Below, in pieces: positions 1 through 7,092 of a stretch of 17,676 nt of DNA. This DNA comes from Ruminococcaceae bacterium UBA5423. GTDB taxonomy: Bacteria > Bacillota > Clostridia > Oscillospirales > Acutalibacteraceae. The notes beneath the pieces are model-generated. The model was not told the DNA's origin, searched no databases, and worked only from the letters and a program-made list of their open reading frames with translations. The DNA lies in assembly GCA_002409375.1 (NCBI GenBank), contig DHNF01000062.1:7927-25602 (forward strand), read 5' to 3'. The position numbers were made by a program, and so were the translations under genes. Numbering within the stretch: the first letter of the stretch is position 1; every line of letters begins with the position of its first letter.

Positions 1-122
1 GCCCAGTTTGTCATTTTATTTAGGAAAATTTAAATAATCTATTAGTATTAAAGTATTGGGCGTGCATGTCCGAGTTGTGCATTATCAATAGTTTGGAGCG
101 AATATTGTTTTAATTAATTTTA

Positions 123-257
123 ATTACTTTTTTAGCAGAATGTGATACAATTTAACTAGCGATTATTATGCTCTTTGTTAGAGAGCTAAATATAATATTT
201 TTCGCAAACGGTATTATTCAGTGAGCATTAATTACATGAAAAAAGGAGAAGTTAACA
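123..257 (+). promoter_or_regulatory. Promoter and ~100-nt leader of the prs-nadB-nadC operon
   Basis: A TACAAT -10 box at 146-151 is preceded by TG at 143-144 with one base between, which makes an extended -10. The -35 region (about 123-129) is poor, as is common for extended -10 promoters. Transcription would start near 158 and leave a leader of about 100 nt before the TTG start at 258. A second TATAAT at 191-196 has no good -35. I found no riboswitch fold or known NAD-repressor site in the leader. Bases 1-122 are AT-rich and show nothing I can name apart from one ATTAGTA motif at 41-47. Confidence 0.5.
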
Positions 258-1406
258 TTGGCTGAAGTAAAACCCAGTGAAATGATATTCAATCACGAGG
301 ATTGCGTCGCGCCTCTTAGCTTGATTGCGATGCAAGGGTGCCGGGAGCTTGGGATTAAAATAGACCGACACTTGACGCGCTGGGCGGCAAACAGTGGCAG
401 ATCGTGTGACTCATTTATAGTTGACTCTGAGTGCCCGCGTTTTTCCTCGGGTGATGCCAAAGGTATAATTCATTCAAGCATTCGCGGTGATGACTTGTTT
501 GTCTTGGTTGATGTGGGAAACTATAGCTGCACATATAAGATGTTTGGCCATGAGAATGTAATGTCACCCGATGACCACTATCAGGATCTGAAGCGCATTA
601 TACAGGCAACAGGCGGAAAAGCACACCGCGTTAATGTAATCATGCCCATTTTGTATGGGGGCAGGCAACATCGGAGAAATTACCGTGAATCCCTCGATTG
701 CGCCGTTGCTCTTCAAGAGCTTAGAAGCATGGGTGTAGCCAATATTATTACCTTTGACGCACATGATTCACGGGTGCAGAACGCCGTACCTTTGATGGGC
801 TTTGACAATGTTATTCCATATTATCAGGTTTTAAAGGCGCTTTTTAATAATGTCCCCGATATAAAACCCGACCAAGACCATTTGATGATAGTTAGCCCAG
901 ATGAGGGTGCAATGAGTCGTAATATGTTTTATGCATCAGTACTTGGTGTAGACTTGGGCATGTTCTATAAACGCCGTGACTATTCTACTATAGTGAACGG
1001 CCGCAATCCAATTGTAGCGCATGAATATCTCGGCAATTCGGTTGACGGCATGGATGTGTTTATCGCTGACGACATCATATCTTCAGGTGAATCCATGCTC
1101 GACATTGCATACGAGCTAAAAAAACGCAAGGCGCGCAATATTTATGCATACGCCACTTACGCAATATTTACCGGCGGGTTAGACAGCTTTGATAAAGCAT
1201 ATAATGACGGCGTAATATCGGGCGTATTCGGAACAAACCTCACTTACCGCAGCGAAGAGTTAAAAAGCCGCAATTGGTTTTATGAAGTCGATGTTTCAAA
1301 ATATATCGCATACTTTATCGCAGCACTAAACCATGATGTGTCGGTAAGCAAAATAATTGATCCGCATCTTAAAATTGAAAATTTGTTAAAAAGATTTCGT
1401 GGATAA
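258..1406 (+). CDS. prs: Ribose-phosphate pyrophosphokinase (PRPP synthase)
   Basis: Cytosolic enzyme that transfers pyrophosphate from ATP to ribose 5-phosphate to make PRPP, the precursor for nucleotides, His, Trp and NAD. The 382-residue protein carries the metal/ATP signature FDAHDSR at about residues 166-172, the conserved VSPDEGAMSR stretch near 215-225, an Arg-rich flexible loop (GGRQHRRNYRES), and the PRPP-binding loop FIADDIISSGES near 268-280. It is longer than the usual 310-320 residues and has an extended N-terminus, a form I associate with Clostridia. The start is TTG at 258, preceded by AAAGGAG at 241-247. It is first in an operon with nadB (23-nt gap) and nadC. Because NadC consumes PRPP, the gene order makes metabolic sense. 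The family call is firm; an allosteric class cannot be read from sequence. Confidence 0.93.
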   Translation: MAEVKPSEMIFNHEDCVAPLSLIAMQGCRELGIKIDRHLTRWAANSGRSCDSFIVDSECPRFSSGDAKGIIHSSIRGDDLFVLVDVGNYSCTYKMFGHENVMSPDDHYQDLKRIIQATGGKAHRVNVIMPILYGGRQHRRNYRESLDCAVALQELRSMGVANIITFDAHDSRVQNAVPLMGFDNVIPYYQVLKALFNNVPDIKPDQDHLMIVSPDEGAMSRNMFYASVLGVDLGMFYKRRDYSTIVNGRNPIVAHEYLGNSVDGMDVFIADDIISSGESMLDIAYELKKRKARNIYAYATYAIFTGGLDSFDKAYNDGVISGVFGTNLTYRSEELKSRNWFYEVDVSKYIAYFIAALNHDVSVSKIIDPHLKIENLLKRFRG

Positions 1407-1429
1407 ACGTTGGAAGGTTAGACTAATAT

Positions 1430-2920
1430 ATGAATGAATACGATGTGCTTATAGCCGGTTCGGGTGTTGCCGGATTATATGCCGCACTTAATTTTGAACC
1501 CGAAACCAAGGTTTTGGTGCTATCCAAGCGTGAGCTGACATTATGCAACAGCTATTTAGCGCAAGGTGGTGTCGCGGCTGTAGTTGATAAAACCGACGAC
1601 GATTACCGGCTGCATATCGCCGACACGCTGATTGCAGGTGGATATAAAAACGATCTTCGCAGCCTTGAAATACTTGTAAACGAAGGTCCTGAAGATGTGT
1701 TGCGCCTTATTAAGCAAATGGGCGTGGAATTTGATCGCGATGAAACTCGGCAAATATCAATGACGCTGGAGGGCGGGCATTCGAGGCGCCGCATCCTTCA
1801 TCACAAGGACTCGACGGGTCGTGAAATCACCAGCAAGCTGCTTGCCGCTGCTAAGTCGCGCTCAAACATCACATTTATGGAATATACCCATTTGTCCTCA
1901 CTCAAACCGGTCCAAGGGGGCTTTTGGGCGGGTGTGCTGGACCAACAGGGTTTTCACTATATATCCTGCTCATACTGCATACTGTGCACGGGAGGAATTG
2001 GTAGAATGTACCCGTACACGACAAACTCCGCAATTGCAACCGGTGACGGCATCACGCTCGCTCACGAACTTGGAGCCAAGACAAAAAACTTGCACCTTAT
2101 CCAGTTTCACCCCACTGCATTTGCCGCGGCGCAAGGAAGAGAACGATTTCTGATATCCGAAGCTGTGCGCGGCGAGGGAGCGATTCTTGTTAATTGCTTT
2201 GGCGAACAGTTTATGAAAAGCTATGACAAACGCGGAGAGCTTGCCCCCCGAGATGTAGTATCGCGCTCGATTATAAAAGAATCAATACGCACAGGAAACG
2301 AGGATTTTTATCTGGACATAACCGGTCGCGGTGAAGAGTTTATAAAACGGCGGTTTCCAATGATATACGAACGTTGTCTTGAAGAGGGTATAGACATCGC
2401 AAAAGACCGTATCCCTGTGTTTCCGTGCCAGCATTATTTGATGGGCGGTATTAACGTGAATGTGTATGGAGACACAACGGTTGACCGATTATACGCAGCC
2501 GGCGAATGCTCGCATACAGGTGTGCACGGCATGAATCGCCTTGCAAGCAATTCACTTTTAGAAGCATTGGTGTTTGCACGCCGCTGCACCTACGACATAA
2601 GCCGCAGAATGCGCCATGAGCAAAGCAGCGTCACCTCTCCGCCTCCCCCACTGCCTACAGGCAAACGCGCTCTTGAGCCCGGCTATAGAACCAGCATTCG
2701 CCAAATTATCGGGCGAGCCTGGTTTGTTGTTCCCAACTATGAAGCCGTACATGATGGCCTCAAAGAATCTACCAAAATTTTAAAAAAGCTGAAAAATAAT
2801 GACTATGCAATTACCTCTGATTACCTTGAAGCAAAAAGTCTTGCCACTATTTGCACATTACTATTAAAAGAGGTAGTACAAAAAGAGCCCGAGGAATCGT
2901 GGTTGGAAGACTTACATTGA
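1430..2920 (+). CDS. nadB: L-aspartate oxidase (NAD biosynthesis)
   Basis: FAD flavoprotein oxidising L-aspartate to iminoaspartate, the first step of bacterial de novo NAD synthesis. The 496-residue protein opens with the Rossmann FAD motif GSGVAG (10-15), followed by the NSYLAQGGVAAV segment near 40-51. It has the substrate-site elements FHPTAF, ISEAVRGEGA, APRDVVSR and CQHYLMGG, which supply the conserved His and Arg residues, and the C-terminal FAD motif AAGECSHTGVHGMNRLASNSLLEALVF split over about 360-385. It ends in a helical region, but the SRGxHxRxDxP-like tail seen in many NadB/SdhA proteins is not recognisable; the sequence ends EESWLEDLH instead. GGAAGG at 1412-1417 sets the ATG at 1430. 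It lies between prs and nadC. Quinolinate synthase (nadA), its obligatory partner, is not in the window. Confidence 0.94.
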   Translation: MNEYDVLIAGSGVAGLYAALNFEPETKVLVLSKRELTLCNSYLAQGGVAAVVDKTDDDYRLHIADTLIAGGYKNDLRSLEILVNEGPEDVLRLIKQMGVEFDRDETRQISMTLEGGHSRRRILHHKDSTGREITSKLLAAAKSRSNITFMEYTHLSSLKPVQGGFWAGVLDQQGFHYISCSYCILCTGGIGRMYPYTTNSAIATGDGITLAHELGAKTKNLHLIQFHPTAFAAAQGRERFLISEAVRGEGAILVNCFGEQFMKSYDKRGELAPRDVVSRSIIKESIRTGNEDFYLDITGRGEEFIKRRFPMIYERCLEEGIDIAKDRIPVFPCQHYLMGGINVNVYGDTTVDRLYAAGECSHTGVHGMNRLASNSLLEALVFARRCTYDISRRMRHEQSSVTSPPPPLPTGKRALEPGYRTSIRQIIGRAWFVVPNYEAVHDGLKESTKILKKLKNNDYAITSDYLEAKSLATICTLLLKEVVQKEPEESWLEDLH

Positions 2921-2954
2921 CATAATATTCATTAATTTTGGGAGGTGCTGCTTA

Positions 2955-3791
2955 ATGGAATTGCCTATTTTTTATATTGACGATGTAATCAAAACCGCAC
3001 TGCGCGAAGACATCAATTATATTGATACTACAACCGATTTGTTGATATCACAAGAAATTCGTGGCTCGGCACGGTTTGTCGCCAAGGCAGAAGGGGTTGT
3101 GTGCGGGATAAATACGGCTCTGCGCGTATTTGCCTTGCTGGATGACAGCTTTAAATCAACTGTATACAAGCATGACGGTGAGCATATTAAGCCGGGCGAT
3201 TGCATTGCCGAGTTTAGCGGCAGTATTCGATGTCTGCTTAAAGGTGAAAGAACAGCACTCAACCTGCTTCAACACATGTCAGGTATTGCAACAGCAACAA
3301 ACCGCTGCGTACAGATTGTAACAGGGACTAACGCATCAATAACTGACACTCGCAAAACTCTGCCCGGTCTGCGTCCTTTGCAAAAATATGCCGTAATGGT
3401 CGGAGGAGGCCACAACCACCGCTTTAACCTTTCGGACGGTGCGATGCTCAAAGACAACCATATTGATGCTGCAGGCAGCATTACGGCGGCAATTTCAGCT
3501 GTGCGCAATAAGCTTGGACACATGGTAAAGCTGGAGGTTGAAACCCGCAATATTGACGAGGTCCGCGAAGCTGTAAATGCGGGTGCAGATGTAATCATGC
3601 TTGACAATATGAGCTGTGATCAAATGAAAGAGGCGGTAACGCTTAATGCAGGGCGAGCACTGCTTGAGGCAAGCGGCGGAATAACTGAACAAAACCTGCG
3701 TGAAGTTGCTCTGACCGGCGTTGATATAATATCAATAGGGGCGCTTACCCATTCGGTTACTGCCTTGGATATATCAATGAAAATACAATAA
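2955..3791 (+). CDS. nadC: Nicotinate-nucleotide diphosphorylase (carboxylating), quinolinate phosphoribosyltransferase
   Basis: Condenses quinolinate with PRPP, releasing CO2 and pyrophosphate, to give nicotinate mononucleotide. The 278 residues match the usual length. The signature block is clear: DTRKTLPGLRPLQKYA, then GGGHNHRFNLSDG and MLKDNHI (about residues 130-175), followed by LEVETRN, VIMLDNM, LEASGGI and ISIGALTHS, the phosphate-binding C-terminal barrel strands. The ATG at 2955 follows a near-perfect GGAGGTG at 2941-2947 with 7-nt spacing. It is the last gene of prs-nadB-nadC; the gap after nadB is 34 nt, and a hairpin terminator follows within 20 nt. Its co-substrate PRPP comes from the first gene of the operon. 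Confidence 0.96.
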   Translation: MELPIFYIDDVIKTALREDINYIDTTTDLLISQEIRGSARFVAKAEGVVCGINTALRVFALLDDSFKSTVYKHDGEHIKPGDCIAEFSGSIRCLLKGERTALNLLQHMSGIATATNRCVQIVTGTNASITDTRKTLPGLRPLQKYAVMVGGGHNHRFNLSDGAMLKDNHIDAAGSITAAISAVRNKLGHMVKLEVETRNIDEVREAVNAGADVIMLDNMSCDQMKEAVTLNAGRALLEASGGITEQNLREVALTGVDIISIGALTHSVTALDISMKIQ

Positions 3792-3806
3792 AATATTCAA
3801 AGTATT

Positions 3807-3840
3807 ATGCCGCATGACTAAATGTTATGCGGCATATTTG
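3807..3840 (+). terminator. Intrinsic terminator after nadC
   Basis: Perfect 10-bp stem: TATGCCGCAT (3807-3816) pairs with ATGCGGCATA (3828-3837), with an 11-nt loop, then a short T run. It lies 16 nt past the nadC stop and fits as the end of the prs-nadB-nadC transcript. Confidence 0.7.
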
Positions 3841-3868
3841 TGCTTGGCCGCCCATAGTATTAATATTA

Positions 3869-3937
3869 GTAAAAACCGTGCGGAACGCCGGGGACGGCGT
3901 TCCCTACAAAAGATTGATGTGGTTTTAATGCATTTTA
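3869..3937 (+). repeat. 69-bp palindrome-bearing repeat, copy 1
   Basis: Matches copy 2 at 4123-4191 at 67 of 69 positions. It contains a 9-bp perfect stem, GGAACGCCG (3882-3890) and CGGCGTTCC (3895-3903), with loop GGGA, followed by a non-palindromic AT-rich tail. It looks like a small dispersed palindromic element (REP/MITE-like). No transposase or target-site duplication is evident. Confidence 0.85.
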
Positions 3938-4020
3938 CATAATAAATATACTATGCGATCTACTTTCCTCACGAATGAATATCATTCATTGTGCATTGTT
4001 TAAAATGTATCCTTGCAACC

Positions 4021-4047
4021 GTAGGGAACGCTGTCCTCAGCGTTCCG
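4021..4047 (-). repeat. Inverted partial copy of the palindromic repeat core
   Basis: The 27 bases match the reverse complement of 3881-3907 at 24 positions. The stem is GGAACGCTG (4025-4033) with CAGCGTTCC (4038-4046), loop TCCT. Two of the three differences fall on partners of one base pair, so C-G becomes T-A and pairing is kept; the third is in the loop. The AT-rich tail of the direct copies is absent. Confidence 0.8.
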
Positions 4048-4122
4048 ATTGAAATTAAGAGAGCCACAATAGGAAATATCATTGTAGAAAATAGACCATC
4101 TTGTCATTATTAGCGGGCTGCT

Positions 4123-4191
4123 GTAAAAACCGTGCGGAACGCCGGGAACGGCGTTCCTTACAAAAGATTGATGTGGTTTTAATGCATTTTA
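4123..4191 (+). repeat. 69-bp palindrome-bearing repeat, copy 2
   Basis: Differs from copy 1 only in the loop (GGAA instead of GGGA, 4145-4148) and at one base just past the stem. The stem is 4136-4144 with 4149-4157. It ends 17 nt before the symporter ribosome site, so any symporter mRNA starting upstream would carry this hairpin in its leader. Confidence 0.85.
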
Positions 4192-4222
4192 TTCAATAAT
4201 CAAGAGATAGGAGGGCGGGGTA

Positions 4223-5623
4223 ATGTTATTTGACACCGGTATGGTAATAGCGTATCTCGCCGTGCTCGCAGGCATTGGCATATATATCGGAAGACGAGTA
4301 AAGGATGCGGACGGCTTTACCGCAGCAGGCGGCAGATATGGCACTTTGACAATATTCGCATCACTATCTGCATCATATATAGGCGGGGGATACTCATCTG
4401 GAAATGCAGCCGAGGCCTTTACTAACGGCATTGGCATGACGCTTGCATTGTTTGGCTTTAGTATTTCGACAATATTAATAGGGAAATTTTTGGTGCCTGG
4501 CGTGGAAAGGTTTAAAGGAGCCGCGACAGTAGGAAGCATTATCGGAATGACATATGGGCATGCCGCACAAGTACTGACAGGAATATTTTCATTTATATGC
4601 TGTGCAGGTGTGGTGGGTGCTCAAATGGGAGCTATCGGCATGGTGTTTAATGTTTTGCTCGGAATCGAGCCCCGAATAGGTATACTGATAGGCTGCGGAA
4701 TTGTGATACTTTATTCCACAACCGGAGGTTTACAGTCTGTAATAATTGCCGACATAGTACAGTTTGTAATGCTGGTTGCAGGTATGCCTTTACTGCTTTT
4801 ATTGTCTATCCGTCAGGCGGGCGGTCTTGGCACAATGCTTGGTTCACTGCCCTCTGGGTATTTAAATCCGTTCAACGGTACAACTCCCGCTGGATTTTTT
4901 TCAATGTTTATTACTATGATGTTTGGAGAAGCACTTGCCCCTCCATACACTCAGCGTCTCCTTATCGGCCGCAACCCGCGGGGCACGGCACGAGCAACCG
5001 TGCTAAGCGGTCTGTTTTCAATGCCGGTATTTATATTAACCGGACTTATTGGAATGTCTGCCTTTTCGCTTAATGTTACAAACGACGGGGCCACGGCGAT
5101 GCCTGCACTTGTAAAATCGGTCTTGCCCACCGGTATGCGCGGTCTGGTTATGGCATCTATGGTATCAATTATATTATCGGCAGCCGATGGTTTTCTGAAT
5201 GGAGCGTCGGTTGGCTTGGTTTGCGACACGATTAAGGTTGTTCGGCCATCTATATCGAAACGCTCTGAGCTTTGGTGGCTGCGTGTCATAAATCTACTCA
5301 CAGGTGCCGCCGCCGTACTTGTTGCATTTATTCTCCCTGGCATTTTCAATATACTGGTGTTGGCTTATTCGTTTTGGTCTCCGTTAATACTTGTGCCGCT
5401 TGCTGCCGCCCTTTTAGGTGTAAAGTCAAATGGGGCATCGTTTCGCCGCGCCCTCGAAGCCGGACTTGTTTCGTCAATGTTATGGAACCATGTGATGCAC
5501 AAGCCATGGGGGATTGACGGTAATGTGGTCGGAATTTTTTGCAACCTTGTTGTATTCGTTATATGCACTCGCTCATTTAATAAATATCGTGAGCAGCGAT
5601 TGCTTTTGTGTGATAGAATTTGA
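4223..5623 (+). CDS. Sodium:solute symporter family (SSF) transporter
   Basis: Integral membrane transporter that would couple Na+ (or H+) entry to uptake of a small solute. The 466-residue protein is almost wholly hydrophobic, with about 12-13 predicted membrane helices. Family features include the early SASYIGGGYSSGNAAEAF segment (about residues 50-67, the helix that carries Na+-site small residues), TTGGLQSVIIADIVQFVML (about 170-188), which is the typical SSF GG-x(5)-D-x-x-Q pattern, and SAADGFLNGAS near 318-328, corresponding to the helix 8 Na+ site region. The start is ATG at 4223 with AGGAGGG at 4209-4215. It appears monocistronic: a repeat-rich spacer precedes it and a strong terminator follows. 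The substrate cannot be told from sequence; proline, pantothenate and sialic acid types all share this fold. Confidence 0.87.
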   Translation: MLFDTGMVIAYLAVLAGIGIYIGRRVKDADGFTAAGGRYGTLTIFASLSASYIGGGYSSGNAAEAFTNGIGMTLALFGFSISTILIGKFLVPGVERFKGAATVGSIIGMTYGHAAQVLTGIFSFICCAGVVGAQMGAIGMVFNVLLGIEPRIGILIGCGIVILYSTTGGLQSVIIADIVQFVMLVAGMPLLLLLSIRQAGGLGTMLGSLPSGYLNPFNGTTPAGFFSMFITMMFGEALAPPYTQRLLIGRNPRGTARATVLSGLFSMPVFILTGLIGMSAFSLNVTNDGATAMPALVKSVLPTGMRGLVMASMVSIILSAADGFLNGASVGLVCDTIKVVRPSISKRSELWWLRVINLLTGAAAVLVAFILPGIFNILVLAYSFWSPLILVPLAAALLGVKSNGASFRRALEAGLVSSMLWNHVMHKPWGIDGNVVGIFCNLVVFVICTRSFNKYREQRLLLCDRI

Positions 5624-5701
5624 TTTGAAAAATACGAATCCCTATTTGGATAACTGCTTTTTACCATCGGCGCGTTAAGGGTATCGAGCCCTACTTTTCC
5701 C

Positions 5702-5744
5702 AAAAACCGAACGGACTGATTTGTTTATCAGTCCGTTCGGTTTT
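5702..5744. terminator. Bidirectional intrinsic terminator between the symporter and pduL genes
   Basis: Perfect 14-bp stem, CCGAACGGACTGAT (5707-5720) with ATCAGTCCGTTCGG (5727-5740), loop of 6 nt, flanked by an A run on the left (5702-5706) and a T run on the right (5741-5744), so it should work on both strands. It serves the two convergent genes around it. Confidence 0.92.
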
Positions 5745-5764
5745 ATGTGCACTGTATTTTTATA

Positions 5765-6340
5765 TTATTTGATTACTGTGCCGAAAACTGCACTTTTTAT
5801 ACCGGCAGCGTTAGACTCATCCGTATCAATGTGCATTGCAAGTGAAAAGCTGTCGCTTACGCGTACAACCACATCGCCGAACACAAGGGAACGCGCGTCA
5901 GTTTTTACCTTTACGCTTACTACATCTTTGTCTTTTACACCAAATTCCTGCGCGTCTGCCGATGTCATGTGTATGTGGCGCTTTGCAACAATAACACCCT
6001 GCGAAAGCTCAACCTCGCCCTTTGGTCCTACAATTTTGCATGGGGCAGAACCGGCTGTGTCGCCGGACTCGCGTATGTGCGCCTCTACGCCTATCGAGCG
6101 TGAATCGGTCAGAGATATTTCTACTTGCGTATTCTTTCGCACAGGTCCTAAAATAGAAACGCCGGTAAGCGTCCTTTTAGGCCCGATAATGTCAACCCTC
6201 TCATTGCAAGCAAACTGTCCGGGCTGCGACAAATCCTTCTTTTTAGTGAGTTCGTAGCCTTCGCCGAAAAGGGTATCCAAATCCTTGCGCGACAAGTGTA
6301 CATGACGAGCCGACGTTTCGATCAAAACCTGTTTTTCCAT
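5765..6340 (-). CDS. pduL: PduL-type phosphate acyltransferase (phosphotransacylase)
   Basis: Interconverts acyl-CoA and acyl-phosphate (acetyl or propionyl), linking CoA thioesters to acyl-kinases and ATP. The 191 residues show the PduL hallmarks: TSARHVHLS (His13, His15), RHIHM (His122, His124) and MHIDTDESNA (His170), which in the family form the two-zinc catalytic site, plus the conserved RESGD near 90. The protein begins almost directly at the first domain, with no N-terminal amphipathic encapsulation peptide, and no microcompartment shell gene is near. It is therefore probably a cytosolic enzyme standing in for Pta. No acetate kinase gene is adjacent. The start at 6340 follows a GAAAGGA site at 6354-6360. 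Acyl preference cannot be told from sequence. Confidence 0.9.
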   Translation of the reverse strand: MEKQVLIETSARHVHLSRKDLDTLFGEGYELTKKKDLSQPGQFACNERVDIIGPKRTLTGVSILGPVRKNTQVEISLTDSRSIGVEAHIRESGDTAGSAPCKIVGPKGEVELSQGVIVAKRHIHMTSADAQEFGVKDKDVVSVKVKTDARSLVFGDVVVRVSDSFSLAMHIDTDESNAAGIKSAVFGTVIK

Positions 6341-6360
6341 TTTATATAGAACATCCTTTC

Positions 6361-6374
6361 AATTAGTACTAATT
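6361..6374. promoter_or_regulatory. 14-bp perfect palindrome, possible operator in the pduL leader
   Basis: AATTAGTACTAATT is its own reverse complement. It starts about 15 bases downstream of the pduL -10 box, i.e. in the first transcribed bases, a usual place for a repressor. The half-site resembles the TTAGTAC of FapR lipid-regulator sites, but the spacing does not match the published 17-bp FapR consensus, so the regulator is unknown. Confidence 0.4.
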
Positions 6375-6388
6375 TCTTTTATAATATT

Positions 6389-6417
6389 ATTGTAACGCCT
6401 TAGGGCTGTTATTTCAA
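6389..6417 (-). promoter_or_regulatory. Promoter of pduL
   Basis: Reading the reverse strand, TTGAAA (6417-6412) is separated by 17 nt from TACAAT (6394-6389). Both hexamers are close to the sigma-A consensus. The transcript would start near 6382, leaving a leader of about 40 nt. Confidence 0.6.
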
Positions 6418-6497
6418 GCTAAAGTATGGTATTATAAAGGCAAGAAAAGCTAATATATTATTAAAATGGTGTTCTGCAAAATTGGAAGGCTGGTTAA

Positions 6498-7091
6498 ATG
6501 GCACACGGGAACTGGGATAATTTAATAGAGCAATGCAAAATCTGCAATGTCTGTGACCTTGCGTCAACTCGCACAAATGTGGTTGTCGGCGTCGGCAACC
6601 CGAAATCCGAGGTGATGTTCGTAGGTGAAGGACCCGGCGAGCAGGAGGATCTGAAAGGCGAACCTTTTGTGGGCAGATCAGGCCGGCTTTTGGACAAGAT
6701 GCTTGCGGCTGTGGGACTGTCACGCAAACATAATATATATATTGCAAACATAGTCAAATGCCGCCCACCCAACAACCGCGACCCTCTGCCGGCTGAACAG
6801 GAAGCATGTATTAACTGGCTTAGGGCACAAACGGCTCTTATTCGCCCCAAAATCATTGTGTGTCTCGGTCGCGTGGCGGCATGTCGTATTATTTCACCCG
6901 ATTTTAAGGTGACAAAACAACACGGCCAGTTTATCAAGAAGGGCGAGACTTTGATGATGGGCACTTTTCACCCAGCCGCTTTGTTGCGTAACCCAAATCA
7001 AAAGCCGCAAGCTTTTGCAGATTTTCTTGAATTGCGTAATAAAATCAATGATATTTGCACCCGCACAGAATTAATTTATGAGGATGTATAG
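6498..7091 (+). CDS. Family 4 uracil-DNA glycosylase (4Fe-4S)
   Basis: Base-excision repair enzyme that removes uracil (from cytosine deamination) from DNA. The 197 residues fit family 4. The four cysteines expected to hold the iron-sulfur cluster are visible: Cys13 and Cys16 (CKIC), Cys88 (VKCRPP) and Cys104. The catalytic motif GEGPGEQED lies at 43-51, where GEAPG is more common, and the second motif HPAALLRNP lies near 155-163. The start is ATG at 6498 with GGAAGG at 6484-6489. The tail after about residue 180 is not conserved. The gene is tail to tail with the next one, one base between stop codons. It is also often annotated as a phage SPO1 DNA polymerase-related protein, which is the same family. 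Confidence 0.92.
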   Translation: MAHGNWDNLIEQCKICNVCDLASTRTNVVVGVGNPKSEVMFVGEGPGEQEDLKGEPFVGRSGRLLDKMLAAVGLSRKHNIYIANIVKCRPPNNRDPLPAEQEACINWLRAQTALIRPKIIVCLGRVAACRIISPDFKVTKQHGQFIKKGETLMMGTFHPAALLRNPNQKPQAFADFLELRNKINDICTRTELIYEDV

Positions 7092-7092
7092 C

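Larger units (their letters stand above)
3792..4222. other. 430-bp spacer between nadC and the symporter gene
   Basis: I see no coding sequence here. It holds, in order, the nadC terminator, a 69-bp repeat (3869-3937), a small hairpin with arms AATGAAT (3974-3980) and ATTCATT (3984-3990), an inverted copy of the repeat core (4021-4047), a second 69-bp direct repeat (4123-4191), and the symporter ribosome site AGGAGGG (4209-4215). I could not find a convincing symporter promoter; weak -10-like boxes lie at 3947-3952. Confidence 0.6.

Noticed and set aside
158..257. Riboswitch in the prs leader
   Set aside because: The leader is long enough, but I could not fit any known riboswitch core; only a weak 5-bp hairpin near 170-186 is seen.
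3869..4191. CRISPR array
   Set aside because: Only two long direct copies about 185 bp apart plus one inverted core, no regular spacers and no cas genes.
5721..6257. 178-residue open frame on the forward strand
   Set aside because: It lies fully antisense to pduL and begins inside the terminator; no ribosome site or recognisable motif.
5765..6340. Microcompartment operon
   Set aside because: No shell protein, aldehyde dehydrogenase or diol dehydratase gene is present; PduL is alone.
6361..6374. Calling the palindrome a FapR site
   Set aside because: Half-site likeness only; the spacing and full consensus do not match and no fapR gene is in the window.
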